The notes beneath the pieces are model-generated. The model was not told where the DNA came from, ran no database searches, and saw only the letters and a list, made by a program, of their open reading frames with translations. The position numbers and the translations under genes are program-made. DNA of 64,000 bases. It comes from Christensenella sp. UBA7862 (lineage in GTDB: Bacteria; Bacillota; Clostridia; Christensenellales; UBA1242). Location of the stretch: contig DLSM01000001.1 in the NCBI GenBank assembly GCA_002500135.1, forward strand, positions 1 to 64,000, read 5' to 3'. This document shows, in pieces, positions 32,946 through 48,300 of this stretch; position 1 is the first letter of the stretch, and the number at the start of each line of letters is the position of its first letter.

Positions 32946-33253
32946 TGATGTAAAAATAAGTGAATTTTATGTGTTTTGTTTTAGGGTAATTTTATGAGAA
33001 AATTTACAGTTTTCGCACGTTATGCAAGGTTTAGAAATTAAGTTAAGTTTTCTTGTATTAAAATGTTGCTAATTTTGAATATATAATCGCTAATTGTCGC
33101 TAGTTATCCACATTTTGTGAAATAATGTGGATAACTTTTTGTTTGTAATTTTTGCAAAATAAGGCGAAAAAATTGATAAAAATTTGTCAAGCAAAATTGG
33201 GTAAAAAAATAGGGAAAATTTAATATTTATTTTTCATTTTCTGTCTCATTTCT
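32946..33253. other. Intergenic region before the giant lipoprotein gene
   Basis: AT-rich DNA with no gene I can support. It contains the 13-bp terminator-like hairpin at 33102-33136 and upstream of it an unassigned 150 bases. A small RNA ending at that hairpin is possible but has no clear promoter. Confidence 0.5.
33102..33141 (+). terminator. Strong hairpin terminator with paired DnaA-box-like arms
   Basis: A perfect 13-bp stem AGTTATCCACATT (33102-33114) / AATGTGGATAACT (33124-33136), followed by five T. Each arm contains TTATCCACA or its complement. It probably isolates the giant gene's promoter from upstream transcription. Confidence 0.85.
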
Positions 33254-33283
33254 TTGACAAGAAATGCCATAATAAGATATAAT
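33254..33283 (+). promoter_or_regulatory. Near-consensus sigma-A promoter of the giant lipoprotein gene
   Basis: Perfect TTGACA (33254-33259) and perfect TATAAT (33278-33283) with an 18-bp spacer. The start near 33290 gives a leader of about 60 bases. Both hexamers being perfect is unusual in this window and suggests strong expression. Confidence 0.85.
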
Positions 33284-33351
33284 TATACACGAATAGAACT
33301 TTGATTTATATTTCGGGCAAAATTCAACATAATAAAGGATAGGTGCTGGTT

Positions 33352-36300
33352 ATGAAAAAGTTTTTCGTTTTTATGTCTATTATGCTTTTATCTCTTTCAG
33401 GGGTTCTTGTCGCTTGTGGCGGCGGGAGATATGACGACCTAAATGTTTCGGTCGTTTCTATCGTCACGTCCGAAAACAAGAATGTGCAATTTAGCAGCAA
33501 GGACGGCTGTTACATTCTTGAACCTGGTGACAAGGTTACAATCAACGCAAAGGCGACTTGCTCAAGCGAGATTGCGGAGGACTTGTTGTTTGACAACTAT
33601 TCGCCTTCGTCACTTGTGCCAGACGAAAACGTAAATAGAAATGCAAAGACATCCTACACTTTCGATGTGAAAGCGCCAAGCGGTGAAGGGGTGTTTAAGA
33701 TTGTTGTTAGGTCAAGAGAATCTGACAATGGCGCAAAAACACTTCTATTCAAAGCTCCTGATGTTCCTACTCAAATCGCTTTCAAAGAAGGTGGTGTTGG
33801 TGTTGCTTATGGCTCAAGTGTAAACATCGCTGATGCAATTAAATTCTCAAGCAAGTTCAGTGAAAAATTTCCACAATATGAAGTGGGCGACAAAAACCTG
33901 AGATATGAAGTTGTGTCCGCTTTGAAAAATGGCTCTGACGAATGGGAACTTTCTTACGATGGAGCAACTGGTGTTTTCTTTGCAAAAATTGATGGACAAG
34001 ATGTTGAGGTGTTTAGCATTGTAAACGGAAAACTTGAAATCCTTGACCCAAGAGTTTATGGCGAATTTGAAATTGTTGCAAAAGCGAATAACTATGTTGA
34101 CAATCTTCCAGCGTCTGCCTCTGCAGATAGGAAACAGGCAAACGAAAAACTTAAAACTCAAGCAACTGTTAGCATCGTTGAACCAATCACTGTTCAAAAT
34201 ATTCAAATCAAAAGTGGAAAATCTGCTGGACAAATTAACTTCTCAAACATTCCACAAGAAACAAAACTTTCTGCATTGCTCCTAAACAACTTCTCGGGCG
34301 AATGGAAAGATGCGGATAACGATAGTCACTTCTACAATCTCGAAAATGTTACCGTTTCTCTCAGAAATAAAGATGCAGGTAAAATTGATATTTCAGCACT
34401 TCTTGAAAGTGGCATGGGGTCACTTTCTGTTGATAATAGCAAAGAGGCAACCGAACTTACAAGCGGTGGAACTGTTAGCGGAAAAGAAAAATCTTTCACA
34501 TTCTCGGCAAGCGGCACTGCGGGAACTGCATTTGTTGATTTTGTGTTTACATATCAATTTGGAAACAAACTTGAAATCAAATTCTCTGACCTCTATGAAG
34601 AATATTTGAAAAATCTTTCAGAAGACGTGATAAACTATCTCAAAAATCTCTATGGCGACAGTGTATTCAACAAATTTGTTCAATTTGATGTTCAATCTGT
34701 TCCAGACGGCGTGAGTGTTTATAGAGAAAATGACAGAACTGCCTTGAAAGAAAATGACATTGTTGCTGTTTTTGACAGATACAACGGGACTCGTGGCACA
34801 AAGTTTGAAATCAATATCCCATTCAAAAAGGGAACAAGTGACCAAGATAAAAAAGTTAAAGTTTATATCAAATCAGAAAATGTTGCTAGCGACTTCCTTG
34901 AAGTTAGTGACTATAACGGGACAATAAATCTTAAAACCGAACAAGTTGACGGCGAAACAATTTACTATTTTGAAAGAGATTTGTCAGTTGATACACAAAA
35001 CGTTTTCTATGTCAAGGCAAAACAAGGTTCAAATTTTGAAAACAAGACGTTTGAAGTGACAGTCGAAAGTTTGATTGAAACAAAGATTAAACTTTCAAAC
35101 GGACAAGTTGTTTCTTCAAATTCTGAGAATGGCGAACTTAAAAACAAAACATTTACTTTTAACATTGCACCAAGAAAAGGTGTAAGTGAAATAGCCGTTA
35201 AAACAATGGTTGCTAGCGACAATTTCCCAACACTTGGCGAAGAAGGTGTTTATAGCAAACTTGTGTTGCAAAAACAAAATGGTGACGCTGCCAAAGGGAC
35301 TTTGATTGCATATGCTTTGGACGCAGATCCAAGTTCTGATATTACATTGAGTTATGACTCAAATGTTGTTAAAGTTCAAGCAGTGTCCGATGTGGCAAGT
35401 GGGTTCTTTGCGGGACAATTTGCTGACGGGCAAAATCTTGCGGGTGTGTTAAGCGTTATTGGCCTTAAAAAAGGCGAAAGCAAAGTAACTCTTGAAGCGG
35501 ATAATGGCTGCAAAGTTGTAATTTCCGTGCTTGTTGTTGAAAGTTTTGATGATGACAAAGTTGTGCTTACTGTTTCTGGTGACAGTGCAATAGCAAGCAA
35601 CAATTTGGCGACAAATGGCTCAATAAGCGTTAGAGTTGGCGAACCTTTTGAAGTTTCTTACACCGTGGCTTCGGCTCAAGACGCTGTAAGAAGTGTGGCG
35701 TTCCTTTCTTCAAATGAACAAGTTGCAACTATTTCTCAAAGAGGAATGGTGACAACTGCTGCTTCTGGCGAAAGTATTGTAACTCTTGAAATTAAATTCT
35801 ACGCTTTTGGAATTAACAATGGATATGACGTTTGGACAGAAAGAACTTGCACAAGACAAGTTAAGGTTCAAGCATTTGTTCCAGCCGTTTCCAAAACTTT
35901 AAGCAAAACTGAAATTCATGTTTATGACTACAACTCTCTTGGCGGAGATTTGCCAAGTTTTGATATTCAAGGCAAAAAAGATTTGTCCAAAGTTTCATTT
36001 ACAATCAATCTTGAAGGAAAAGACGGGCAAGTGCCAACAATCGTTGGAACAAATTATGCAGAAATAAAGATTGCTTCGGAAGATAGCAGATATATTGTCG
36101 GCTCACTTGACGGAAATGTGTTCTCGGGTGTGGCATATCTTCCAAGTGGTGTAACTTCAAAACACGTTAGAATTGAAGTTGTTATTGAAGAATATGGCGT
36201 AAAAGTTTCTAGATTCTGTGATGTTTATATTGAAAAAGCAGTTATGGTGGATGATATTGGTGTTGCTGTAACTGAAAATGGAACTGACCTTGAACTTGAA

Positions 36301-39300
36301 ACTGTGGAAAATAAATCTGCAACTTTGCTTGCAACAACAAAAGCAGGCAAAACTTTGACCTTTGAAACTTCAATCTTGCCACAAGATGCAAGGGACAAAG
36401 ATCTTGTTGTGGAATTGTTCCGTGCAACAAGCGGCTACGACAAAGGTGCAAAATTTGTAAGTCTGGAAGAAGAAAACTTGCCAAAGATTTCTTACAAAGG
36501 CGAAGAAGCATATGAAACCATTGTCCGTGCGGGCGATAACTTCAATATCTTTATTGACAATGCAAGTTCGGGAGTGTTTATTGTTTCTATTTCCAGTGCA
36601 GATAGTGTGATAAGCGAAACGAAAGAAGATACATATTATGTTAGGACATATAATAAAACACTTAATATAGTAGTTAAGATTGAAGACGGAAAACTTGTCC
36701 CTTATGTTATCAAAAATTCTGACGACCTAAGAGAACTTAACAACTCAGACAGAAACTTTGTTTTGGGTGCGGATATTTCTCTTGCAAATGAAAATTGGCA
36801 ACCAATTCAAAACTTCTCGGGAACTCTTAATGGCTATTCAAACGGAAAATATTTCAAAATTACTGGTCTTACATTGAACGATGTGGCGGGCGAAAATGTT
36901 GGCTTGTTTGCAACCCTTGAAAACAGAGTTGAGGGCGGCGAAACTGCAAGTGACCCAATAAGAAATTATTATGGCTCAATTATGAACCTTAAACTTGTTG
37001 TGTCACAAATTGTTGTTACAACTTCAAGCACAGCGGCAAATGTTGGTGCTTTGGTGGGACTTAACAAAGGTCTTATCGTCAACTGTGCAGTGGAAGTTAA
37101 TAACTTTAAAGTTACAACTACAAACGCAATGAATATTGGCGGAATGGTCGGCGAAAATAACGGCGTTATCTTGTCTTCTGAAGAATCTTTTGGAAAGGGT
37201 AACAATAGTTTGGAAGACGAAACAAGCCAACTTGGATTGTTGCTTGACCATTACATGAGAGGCGAAACAAAGGACATTCGTTCTCTTGCAGATTTTGAAA
37301 ATCTTGACTATGTTTCTGAAACTGTTGTAAAAGGCAATTTGGAAATCAATGCAACGGGTGCAGTGAATGTTGGCGGAATTGCAGGCAAGAGTGCTGGCAT
37401 GATAAACGGCATTTATGGCGTGTTTGCAAGAAAAGACGAACTCGCAACAAGCACAAGCAATGCCTTTGCAACTTCTTATGAAACTGAAGGTGTTGACTCT
37501 GATGTAAACATCAACACAACTGGCGGAAGTATCTCTGGCGAAAACGCAAATGTTGGCGGAATTGTGGGCTTTGTCAGTGGCGGAAGTGTTGTAAATGTTT
37601 CTGCAAATGGTCAAATTGGCTATGTTCAAGATAATGCAGTTCGTGGCGTAAATAAAAATGTTGGTGGTGTTGCTGGCATAATTTATGGCGAAAACAATGT
37701 AAAAGTCAATAATGTTTTGACAACTGTCAGAGTAAGCGGCAACGACTTTGTTGGTGGCGCAGTGGGCAAGGCTCAAAATGCAACTCTTGATCTTGTGCGT
37801 GTGGAAAACAATAGCGGAAACCTCGGTGCTTTGGTTGTTGCAAATTCTGGCACAGTCGGTGGTGTTGTGGGTTATGGCAAGAATGTTACAATTTCTCACA
37901 GTTACTCACAAGGTTATGCAGATAGTTATAACAGCACATACATTGCAAACGGCGACTTGAAAGTTCTTTCAAATGCAACTGTCGGTGGAATTGTTGGCAA
38001 TGCAGAAGACGTGAGCATTGAAAATAGTTTCTCAACATTCAACTTTGTTGGCACAAACAATGCTGCAGCAATCAATCAAAGCGAAGGCGTAAATATTCAA
38101 AATGTTTACTATATTGGTGTAGGTGCAAGTTCTCTTTGCGGAACGGGCAAAGTGGCAAACGGCTTTAGTTTCTTTGTTGCACTTGAATACAAGGAAGGCG
38201 CAGCGGGTGTCCAACTTGCAGTCAAGGCAAGCAATTTGTCGGGGCTTAATGGCGGAGATGACAACTACTTTGTGGAAAATGAAACAATGAGAGTTGTTTA
38301 TCCTTATGCAGAAAGCGAAGGAAATCTTGACTTTGAGTCAAAAGTTTTGGCATACACAAATAAAGGCGAAAAATATAGACTTTCTAGAAATATTCCTACA
38401 AGTATTTCTACAAAAGCAAACAACAATTCTGGTGTGGCAAACTTCCATGAAACAAAATGGAAACTTACATTTAACACAACAGAAAGCAATTTTGCAAAAA
38501 CAAAATTCTTCGCACTTCAAGATGAAAGCTTCCAAAACGGACGTATGGCAATAGTTGCCAACCTTTCAAGCGAAGAAGAAAGAAATACACTTTCCGTTCA
38601 AGATTTGTTTGACATAATTGCTCTTCCAAGTGGCGTTAAATCTGCTCATCTTCTTTTGGAAATGTCAAGAAACAATATTGCAGAAGTAACTTCAGACGGA
38701 AATATTGTTCTTAAAAATGCAGGTTATACAACTCTTAAAATCGTTGTCAAAGAAAACAAGTCTGTTTCTTGCGAAATTGACCTTTATGTTGTAAGAAACT
38801 TTGATAAACTTGTCTTGAACTCGGGCATTACTCTTGCAGAAGATTACATTGGCAAAACAACAACTGTTGGAACAAATGTTGACGTGAATGTTATTGCAAC
38901 TTTGTGCGAATATACAAAAGTAACGCAAGACAGAGTTATTTATGGCATTTTGGGCAATTCACAATATGTTTTGACCTCAGTTTCCAGTGAGGGATATTCT
39001 CTTAGACTTGACGTTTATGACGCAGAAGGAAATAGAGCGGCAGAATACTTTAACTCTGCTTCTCAAGAAGAAAAAGATAACGCTGTGTTTGTCAGAAGTG
39101 CAAACTCACTTAAATTCCTTAAAGTTGGCGTGTGGACAATTAAGCCAGTTGTGGAATATGCAAGAGATGGCGTTGAATTTGAATACATTTGTGACGACTG
39201 GACTTTCTATTTGAATACAATTTCAGGTGCAACAAACATCACAACAAGAAGCGAATCAAAAGAAATTACACTTTATGGTGAAGTTAGAAATGACAATCTT

Positions 39301-42300
39301 TCTGTTGTTGTGACGGCAGATAGTGACGAAGCACCAGAACTTGAATATGACGTATTGAAACTTAAAAGCAATGGCGAATATGAAAAAATTGACAAAACTG
39401 ATGCAGAATTCCCATTTGTTTTGCCAGAAAAAGATACAGAAACTCACAGCCCATTTGTAACTCAAAAACAAGGCTCGGGATATATTTATCAATTCTCACT
39501 TATACTTAAAGAAGATGTGAGAAATACATCTGAAATTAGCCTATACAAACTTAGAATTTGGGATAAACAAGGCGCCCTTGCGTCAAGACCTGCAGAAATT
39601 GTTGTGCATGTTGTGCCACAAGTTGTGGATAACATTTCAACTACTCATTACGCTTATGTGGATGAAATTGCAACAATTTCAAGTGGCAATGTTGTTGAGG
39701 GATATGTGTATTCCTATACAGACGTTCCGACCAACACTTTGATTGCAGGAGAGGACGGACTGCTAGCCATTGACATCAGCCCATATTATGCAAATATCAA
39801 AAAAGTTGTTGTCAAATCTTCTTGCACAGACGGTACTAGCAGACTTGGTTTTATGCAACTTGTAAAAGTTACTTCAACTGACGGCAGAGATGCACTTGTT
39901 TATGCTCCAATGCAACAAGGAATTGAAGACGGCGCTTTGCAACTTGGACTTGCTTCCTATGCAAAGGGAGATTTCACCCTAAACGGAAACTATGCATCTT
40001 TGACCAATGCACAATATTTCTTTGGCCCAGACGAAAGTGATAGTGACGTTTCAAATGTTGCAAGGCTTTATGTAAAAACTCTTGCTCCAAGTGATGTGAG
40101 CAGAGATGCAAAGTTTAGAATTACTATTGAAATCACTTGCGAACAAGCAGATTCTGAAAATGAAAACCTTATTGAAACAACAAGCACAAGCGAGCATTTG
40201 TTTACAATTCAAAGTGCTTATGGCGTTGGAATGAATATTACTCATGAAGGGACTGAAAGAAAAATAATCGCTTACACAGGTGCTGGCGAGGAAGCAGATT
40301 GGCTTGACATTGAACCTATAACTCCAAACGGCGCTGAAGCAACTCTTTCTCTTGAAGTTGAAGACGCTTCGGGCAATAAGATTGCAGATGAAGACGTGCC
40401 AAGTTATGCAACACTTGAAACAATAAACGGGAAAACAAGTCTTGTCCTTGGCGAAAGTGCAAATGTTGGACAAAAGATAAATATCAAACTTACAACCAAT
40501 ATTAAACTTGACAATGTTATTGTTTCTTACACCCACGTGGAAACAGTTAATGTTGTTGACGCTGTTATAAACAGCATTTCCATCGGCGGAGCAGAAAACG
40601 GCGTTATCGAAATGACAAGTGCTTCAATAAGAGTTTTGAGCATTGATGTAGAAGGCTTCGGCAAACAAGAAACTCTTGAAAATATCGAAAAACTTATCGC
40701 TCAAAGCGTGTTTATGGTGGGTGAAGATAGAGAAGGAAAAGCACTTTATTGGTTTGCAACAGTTGACGGCAGCAAAAATGAATATAACATTGACTCTTCA
40801 TCTTTTGGTGACAGTCTTCCATTTGTTGTCAACAAAGTTATAATGGGTAACTCGTCATCAACAAGACAAAGCATTGATTCAAATGTTTTGGGTTATGACG
40901 GAAATAGCAGAATTGAATTTACATATGAACCAAGAGTTATGTATCTTCAAGGCTCGGCTTCATCTGGCAAGGTTGATTTGAGAGTTGAATTCAGTTATGT
41001 TTACAAAAACGGACAAATTATTCCTGTTCCAACAAGTATCCTTCAATCTGACTTCGTTATTTCAGCAGAAGCAACTGTTGTTGTCAGCGAATCTCTTGGC
41101 GAAGAAAATTTGCGTCCTATTGAAACAGAAGCAGACCTTAGAGCCATGGTTGCTGGCGGCGAATACATTTTGATGAACGACCTAACTCTTACAGATTGGA
41201 ACCCAATCGCTGCAAACTTTAGCAGTTTTGATGGAAATGGAAAGGTTATCACAATTAAGAGTTTTGCATACAGCACAAACGCAACAAATTCTTCAATAGA
41301 TTTGGGGCTTTTCAGCGAAATTTCTCAAAATAGTTTGGTGAAGAATGTTATTGTTGCTTATCCTGACAATATGCAGGGCGACCTAAACGGCAACTTCGAT
41401 GGCATTGACCTTTCAAGTTACAATGCGGTCAACTTTGGTGGCTTTGCTGCAATCAACAACGGCATAATCACCAACTGCGATGTTATTTCTATCTCCTCAA
41501 ATGGACAAGTTGCAAGCAACATCTCAAGTTACAACAACGCAAGTTATGCTCTTGCAATAAAGATAAATAAAACTGCAAAAAATGCAAATATCGCAGGCTT
41601 TGTTGCCCAAAACAATGGAACAATCACCAACTCTCGTGTTGGAAGAAACAATGTAATGGTGTTCTCAAAATCTAGCAGCGGTGACGCAACAGAAAGTCCA
41701 GAAAAACTTTCAACAGTTGCCCCAGTGCTTGTTATGAGTGTTGAGGGTGCTGGAAATGTTGCTGGCTTTGTTGCAGACAACGGCGGAACAATATCTTCAA
41801 GTTATGCAAACAATTTGCAAATGGAAGTTTTCTCTGGCTCTTATGGAACAAAGAATATCAAAACTTCTGGCTTTGTAGTTTCAAATGACGGCTTTATTCA
41901 TGGCTCATATGTTGCTGGCTGGGAAGGTGTGAAGAAAGACGGAGTGCAAGTTGTTCAAGAAGGACAAAACAACAGAAAACATGGTGGCGGCATTTACACA
42001 AACGGCATTGTATCAGGCTTTGTGTATTACAATGACGGCTTTGTCGAAGACTGCTATTCCAACATTAACATAAGTGGCGAACACACATATGCTTATGTTT
42101 CAAATGGCCTTTCAAGCAGAATTGACGCAGAACAAGATATAAACATCCCAGTGGCAAGCGGCTTTGTATATGTAATGGGTGAAAAAGCAACAATCAGAAC
42201 TTCTTACTCATTAAGTTATGTAAAATCTAAATCAACGAATGCACATGCAATGTTCCAAGGTTGCTTGAACGGAGTTGATGTTGATTCTTCAAGAAGACCA

Positions 42301-45300
42301 ACTCAAACTTCACTTAAATATGGCACCATTGAAAATTGCTACTTCTTAATGGAAAAAGACGATGACGTTGAAAGAAGTCACGAAAGAGCAATCATGCTTT
42401 CAACTGGCGATGCAAACGAGGAAGAGGGCGACAGTGCAACAATCAACGAATTTATCTCCGAAGGAAGTTTCAATGGCTTTGCATTTGACCCAGATACACT
42501 TAGGGCAAGCACTTATGAAAGCAGTGGCGGCGTTTGGACTATTGTTAAAGACGGCATTTATGGCTATCCAGAACTTTTGAGTGCAAACAATGTTACAATG
42601 TCTGCACGTGTTCGTGGACAAACAGAAACAGAAGAAGGAATTGTTACAAAATATTATTTTAACTATATTCAAGGATATGACGCAGGTACAGTCAAAAACC
42701 CATATCTTGTTTATAGCGAAGATTCATACAACAATGTTTTCAAAAGCAAACAACAAGAGTCTTTTGACAACAACATAACATCAAAATTTACTGGCAACAT
42801 TAGACTTGTAAAAAGTTTTGTTATGGAAAAAAGGTCAACATATTCATCAAGTGTTGAATACACTTCAAATCAAGGTTCGGTGTCTGTGTTTGACGGGAAC
42901 TATCTCACAATTTCCAACATTGACCTCGGCGAAAGTGCTGAAGATTCATTTGGACTTTTCAAAGATATTTATGGTGCTGGCGTAAAGAACTTGACCCTGG
43001 GCGTAAACTCCATTGTGTCCGGCAACTGCACCGCTGTTGGCGCACTTGCTGGTGTAATTATTGATAGTGTGATAAGCAACATTACGCTTGTTGCGATGGG
43101 AAGTGAAGACAACTGGAACATCACAGGCAACAATTATGTTGGTGCGCTTGCTGGTGCCGTTATTTCTAGCACATATTCAACAACTTCTGCAACTGGAACA
43201 AGATTTAGCAGAATTTCAAACATTAGGTCAAATCTTTCTGTTACAAGCAGCAGAACCTCCTCTCAAGGCTCTCAAACAAGAGTTATCACCTCAACCGACC
43301 TTTGGGAAGCAATCGCTCCAAGAAACATCTCCACTGGCGGGAATTATGCTTCTGCAAGCAACCTTAGACTTTCCAATCTTCCAAAGAATGTCTATTATGC
43401 AGGCGGCATTGCTGGTGTTGTTTCTCTCAGCCAAAGAAGCAGTGACAGAAACAGTATCCTTATGGACAAAGTAAATGTAGATAATGTTCATGTTGGCTCA
43501 TTCGTTCAAAACAGCAAACTCTCTGGTGCAAGCGTTGACAATAATGGCAATTACAACGGGAATGTAAATATCCTTTCAAATTATGTTGGTGGATTGTTCG
43601 GCTTTGTTGGCGAAGAAACTTATGTTGAAAATTCAAGTTTCATCGTTGGCAATAACTCCACATTAACATCTTCCCAAGTTGTCGGCGGCTTGACTGGATT
43701 CAATCTCGGCAAAATTAGCAAGAGTTATGTTGGCTTTGATAAAGAAACAACAGAAAAACTTAATAATCACCTCATTGCAGTTACAACGGGCGGAACGAAC
43801 ACAGATACATTCAATGGCACTTTGTTTGGTGGAACTCCAGAATTTGTTGGCGGGCTTGTGGGTATAAACTCCTCAACAACGGTCTATAGGTCAGGCTCAA
43901 TTCTTGACTCATACAACAGAATTGACGTCAGAAATATCTATGCAACCTCTCTTGGCGGAATTGTCGGGGCAAGTTCTTCGGGAACTATCTCAAATGTTTA
44001 TACAACTGCAAGTTTAAGAGCAAATGATGACGCTTCAAAAACTCATATCGGGGCAATAATTGGCGAAGTTGTAGATAGCGAAACTGGATATATTAAGATT
44101 GTTGACAAAGTTGGACAAGACGAAGCAAAACTTCACCTTGCAAACATTGTTGCTCTTAACATATATAACTCAGATGACTTCTCTCGCCTTGTGGAATTTG
44201 ACAGCAATGGCGGAAAGATTGGCGCTCTTTATGGCTTCTATAGCAATCAAAAAACAGAAGACAGCGAAGGAATTGTTGACATCACAAGCGGCGACAACGG
44301 AATTTATGTTAATCGTTTCGGCTTGAAAAACATTGGCTGCGATTATGTCAGAGAAATTGCTATTCAATTTGGCGATGAACTTGGAAATAGCAATTTCGAC
44401 TTGGCTAAATACAAGGAAAAAGAATCAGAAGCAACAATCTTTGAATATTGGGGTGTTGGCGAAGGCGGAAAGAAAGATACATATCTTGATAAGAGTTTGT
44501 CTGAAAAAATTCTTCCAGACCAATTCCTAAAACTTTTCTCCACAACTCTCAACGCAAATAAAGCAGCGAGAGATAGATATTTCTCAACAGATAAGTGGAG
44601 CAGAGAAATTTGGAAATATGACGCTCCAAACAATAGTGATGACGAATATGACGTGTTGCCAGTTCTTGAATATGGCTTCAACGCAGCAACAGAAAAAATT
44701 TACACTGCAGAAGAATTCTACAACAAACTCGGTGCAAAAAATACTGCTGGCAAAACATATATGATTATGCGTGACATTGACTTTGGCAGCGAAACATCAT
44801 TCAGACCTATCACCGAAACATTTGAAGGCAGTTTGTACGGCGCAAACATTACCTACACAGAAACTGTTGGAAGTGAAGTTAAAGTTTATAGAAGAAAACC
44901 AATTCTATTTAACATCAACTTAAAATCAAGTAATGCAAGTGAAAAATACGCAATGTTCATTTCAACAAGAAATGCAACATTTTCCAATTTCAATGTTGTT
45001 GTGGCAGATTATAATGTTTCATATGACTACAGCGGCACAAAAGATGGAACACAATCATTTGGTGCTGTACTTGTTGCAAGTGCAGAAAATTCTACGCAAA
45101 TTAACAATGTTTTTGTCTATGGTGATTTGACAGGCAATTATGGCAGAATTTCATCAACAACTGGTTCTAACGATTACACAGGCACAGATGCCGACCAAAT
45201 AGTTGTTTCACAAGGTGCATATTACAGAGGCAACGCTCTTGAAAACTATAGCAACCCATATCTCGTTGTGGGCAGCGGCTCTGGAACAACATACGTGTAC

Positions 45301-48300
45301 AACAGCACAACATTGCAGTTTGTCGATAATGAAAACAACTTCCTCAAGATTGGCAAATCTAATACCATTAGCACAAATGCTACAACATTTGGCACACTTG
45401 TTGGCACTTCTGCAAACACTGTTGTAAATATCAGCCACTCAAGTGCAAACCTTGGCTTGAACGTAAATTATAATGGTTGCAAAGGCTCAACCGCTCGCAC
45501 TGTTGGCGGCATTGCTGGCTCAATAAAAGGCGAACTGAGAAATGTTGTATCTAAAGTTGATATAACTGTTTATGATGAACAAGACATTGCAATAAGTTCA
45601 CTTAGTGTTGGCGGCGTGGCTGGCTCTATGCTTGGCAGAATGGAAAATGTTTATGTAAATAACAGAACTATCAATGTTGGTACTTCCGAGCACCCATTTA
45701 AGACATCTTCAGATGTAAAGACAAATGCAATTTATGTTGGCGGACTTGTAGGCTCGGCAGATTCATATCTTGCAAATCAAGGCGAGGAAAGTTCTCGTGT
45801 TGGCAGTGCAAGTCAAATTTATGCAAACGACATGGCAATAAATGTCTATGCAAAGGGTAATTCCTATGTGGCTGGTGCTATTGCAATAAGCACATTCAAT
45901 ATTTCAAAAGCTGAAGTAAAACAATCAGCTGACGAAAACGGCAACGCCAAAAGAAGTATTGCTCTTAACTGCTTGTCAGAAATGGGAACAGACGACTTGT
46001 ACGTGCTTGGTGGCGTTGTGGCAACAAGTTCTGCACAAGATATAAGAAATGTTTATAGCAATGTTTCACTTCAACTTACAGGTGCAAACTTCAACACTGC
46101 TATAATCGGCGGCATTGCTGGCTATCTAACTGGCAAGAGTTCCTACACATTTGACAGTGTTGTTGTGGACGCAGACAGCCTTAAAGTTCTTAACGGCGGA
46201 AAGAATGTTCCAAAAGGCGCACAAATTTTCGTTGGCGGAATTGTCGGCAAAACAGAAAAAGATACAGACACAATTTCCATTAACAAAGCAATCTCCACAG
46301 CAGACATCATTTGCGACCAATTTGCTTCTATGAGTATTGGCGGATTTGTTGCAAAAGTCGCAAAACTTAAAGTTTCAACTTCTGTTGTGCTTGGAGATAT
46401 AACTCTAAACAGAGTTTTGGGTTCAACAAGTAATAACGATGAAATCACAAACAATGCAGCAGATGTTGTGTCATTGTTCCTTCCAGAAAGCCCAACATAC
46501 ATCGGCGGACTTGTTGCCGATTGCAAAGTGCTTGACAACGCTTCAGACACAAGAAACGTCCTTGTCGCTTCAACCATAAGAGATTATGCAATGGGACAAA
46601 AATTGAACCTTTACATCGGTGCAGTTTGTGGCAGACAACGTGACGATGACATGGCAAAAGTTTCCACAAATCTCATTGTAACTTGCGAAAATATTGCTCT
46701 TGTTTCAAATGAACTTTCAAATGTCAAGAATGTTTCTCAAACTGAACTTAGTGACGATAATGGTGATGGAGTATTTGGTGAGATTTATAACGATGGACTT
46801 AAAGGAACTCAAGTTGATACAAACAGCAAAATTTATAGCAAGTTCTACTCAAAATATGCAGATAGAGCAGTAGGCGAAGCAAAAGTCACAACAAAAGAGG
46901 GTAGCAAACTTAGACCTCTTCCTTTCGACAATGCTACAGTTCTTGAAAACAACAAATATTATATCTTGACAAAAGATGTAGAACTTGAAAAGTCAGTTCC
47001 AGTTAAAGAATATGAAATTACTGGCGGGAAAACTATGTTGGCTGTTGGCTGGGTGTTGAATGCTCAAGGCTTCGAGATTATTGCCAAAAACGGCGATAAG
47101 AGAATTCCAGTGTTCGACACAATCACCAGAAATTCTGCAGTGTCAGCGCTAATGCTCAACATTTCTGGAGATATTGAAAATACAAGGGAAGATTTATTTG
47201 CTCCACTTGCAAATATCAACGAAGGCTTTGTCTATGCAAGTTCTGTAGTTGGCAAAATCAACACAAGTCTTGATGTTTCTTCATTTGTTTACACAAACAA
47301 TGGCGTTATTAACAAGTGCTTCAGCATGGCTGATATCAACATATCTTCTGGCGCTGGCGGACTTGTTTCTGCAAACGGAACAAGGACTGGCGATAACTAC
47401 AAAATTGGAAATATCTACGACAGTTATTACACTGGCTCAATTGAATTGACCGACACAAACAACGTCACTCCAGTTGGCACACTTGCAAAATTAAGTTCAT
47501 ATGGCGTAATTTCAAACTCCTACACAATGGCGGATATTGCAGTTGCAGAGGGAACAACAAAATATAGTGCAACCTATCCAGTTGCTTCTGTTACACCACT
47601 TGACGGCAACTCAAATTGGAAAGCAACAGCAAACTTCTACAGAGTTTACTATGATTACATTCCATATGTTGCTGGCAACGAAGGACAGAACATGTCCTCA
47701 ATAAGTGACAGAACTGTAAACAGCAACTTCATTTCAAGCACAGGCTTCTATTTGTGGACAGTGTCATTCACTGGCGAAACAAACTCCACAACTCAAACTG
47801 CAAACACAAGCAACGCAACCATTGCAGAAATGTTCCAAACTCACTGGATTGTTCCAGAAAGGGATAAATCGACTGGTGCTTTGAAAGGCGAACTTGTTGA
47901 CTTCTTCAGTTATGCAGACGGCTCATCCAGTGCAGAAAACACAATTGGCATTGATTCAACTTGGTTTAACTATGGATATATCACCAAGAACTATATCAAT
48001 GTGTTCAGCGGAACAACAAGAGATAAAAACATTTCAAGCGAATCACCATTCCCAAAACTTGTCAGAAAATACTTCAATAGTATCTACACTGGCAACGGTT
48101 TGGCAGATAGACTTGGCAATTCCTACGCTCCAGATGTTGTAAATTCTTTGGGCGGTGGTGTAGGACCTGTGAGTGGTGGCAAAGTGCAAGGCTTTGAAAA
48201 TATGCCATATTCAGTTAAACATGCTGGCTTGTTCGACATCTTTGTATCTTCAAACAACATTGGTACATCTCCAAAATATAGATATTACAGATTTACAAAA

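Noticed and set aside
33102..33136. Replication origin
   Set aside because: Only two DnaA-box-like sequences, both forming one terminator-like hairpin; no dnaA, dnaN or AT-rich unwinding element nearby.
37024..37899. A 291-codon open frame on the minus strand
   Set aside because: It is antisense to GLUG repeats; it has a Cys/Asn/Thr-rich low-complexity sequence and no ribosome-binding site.
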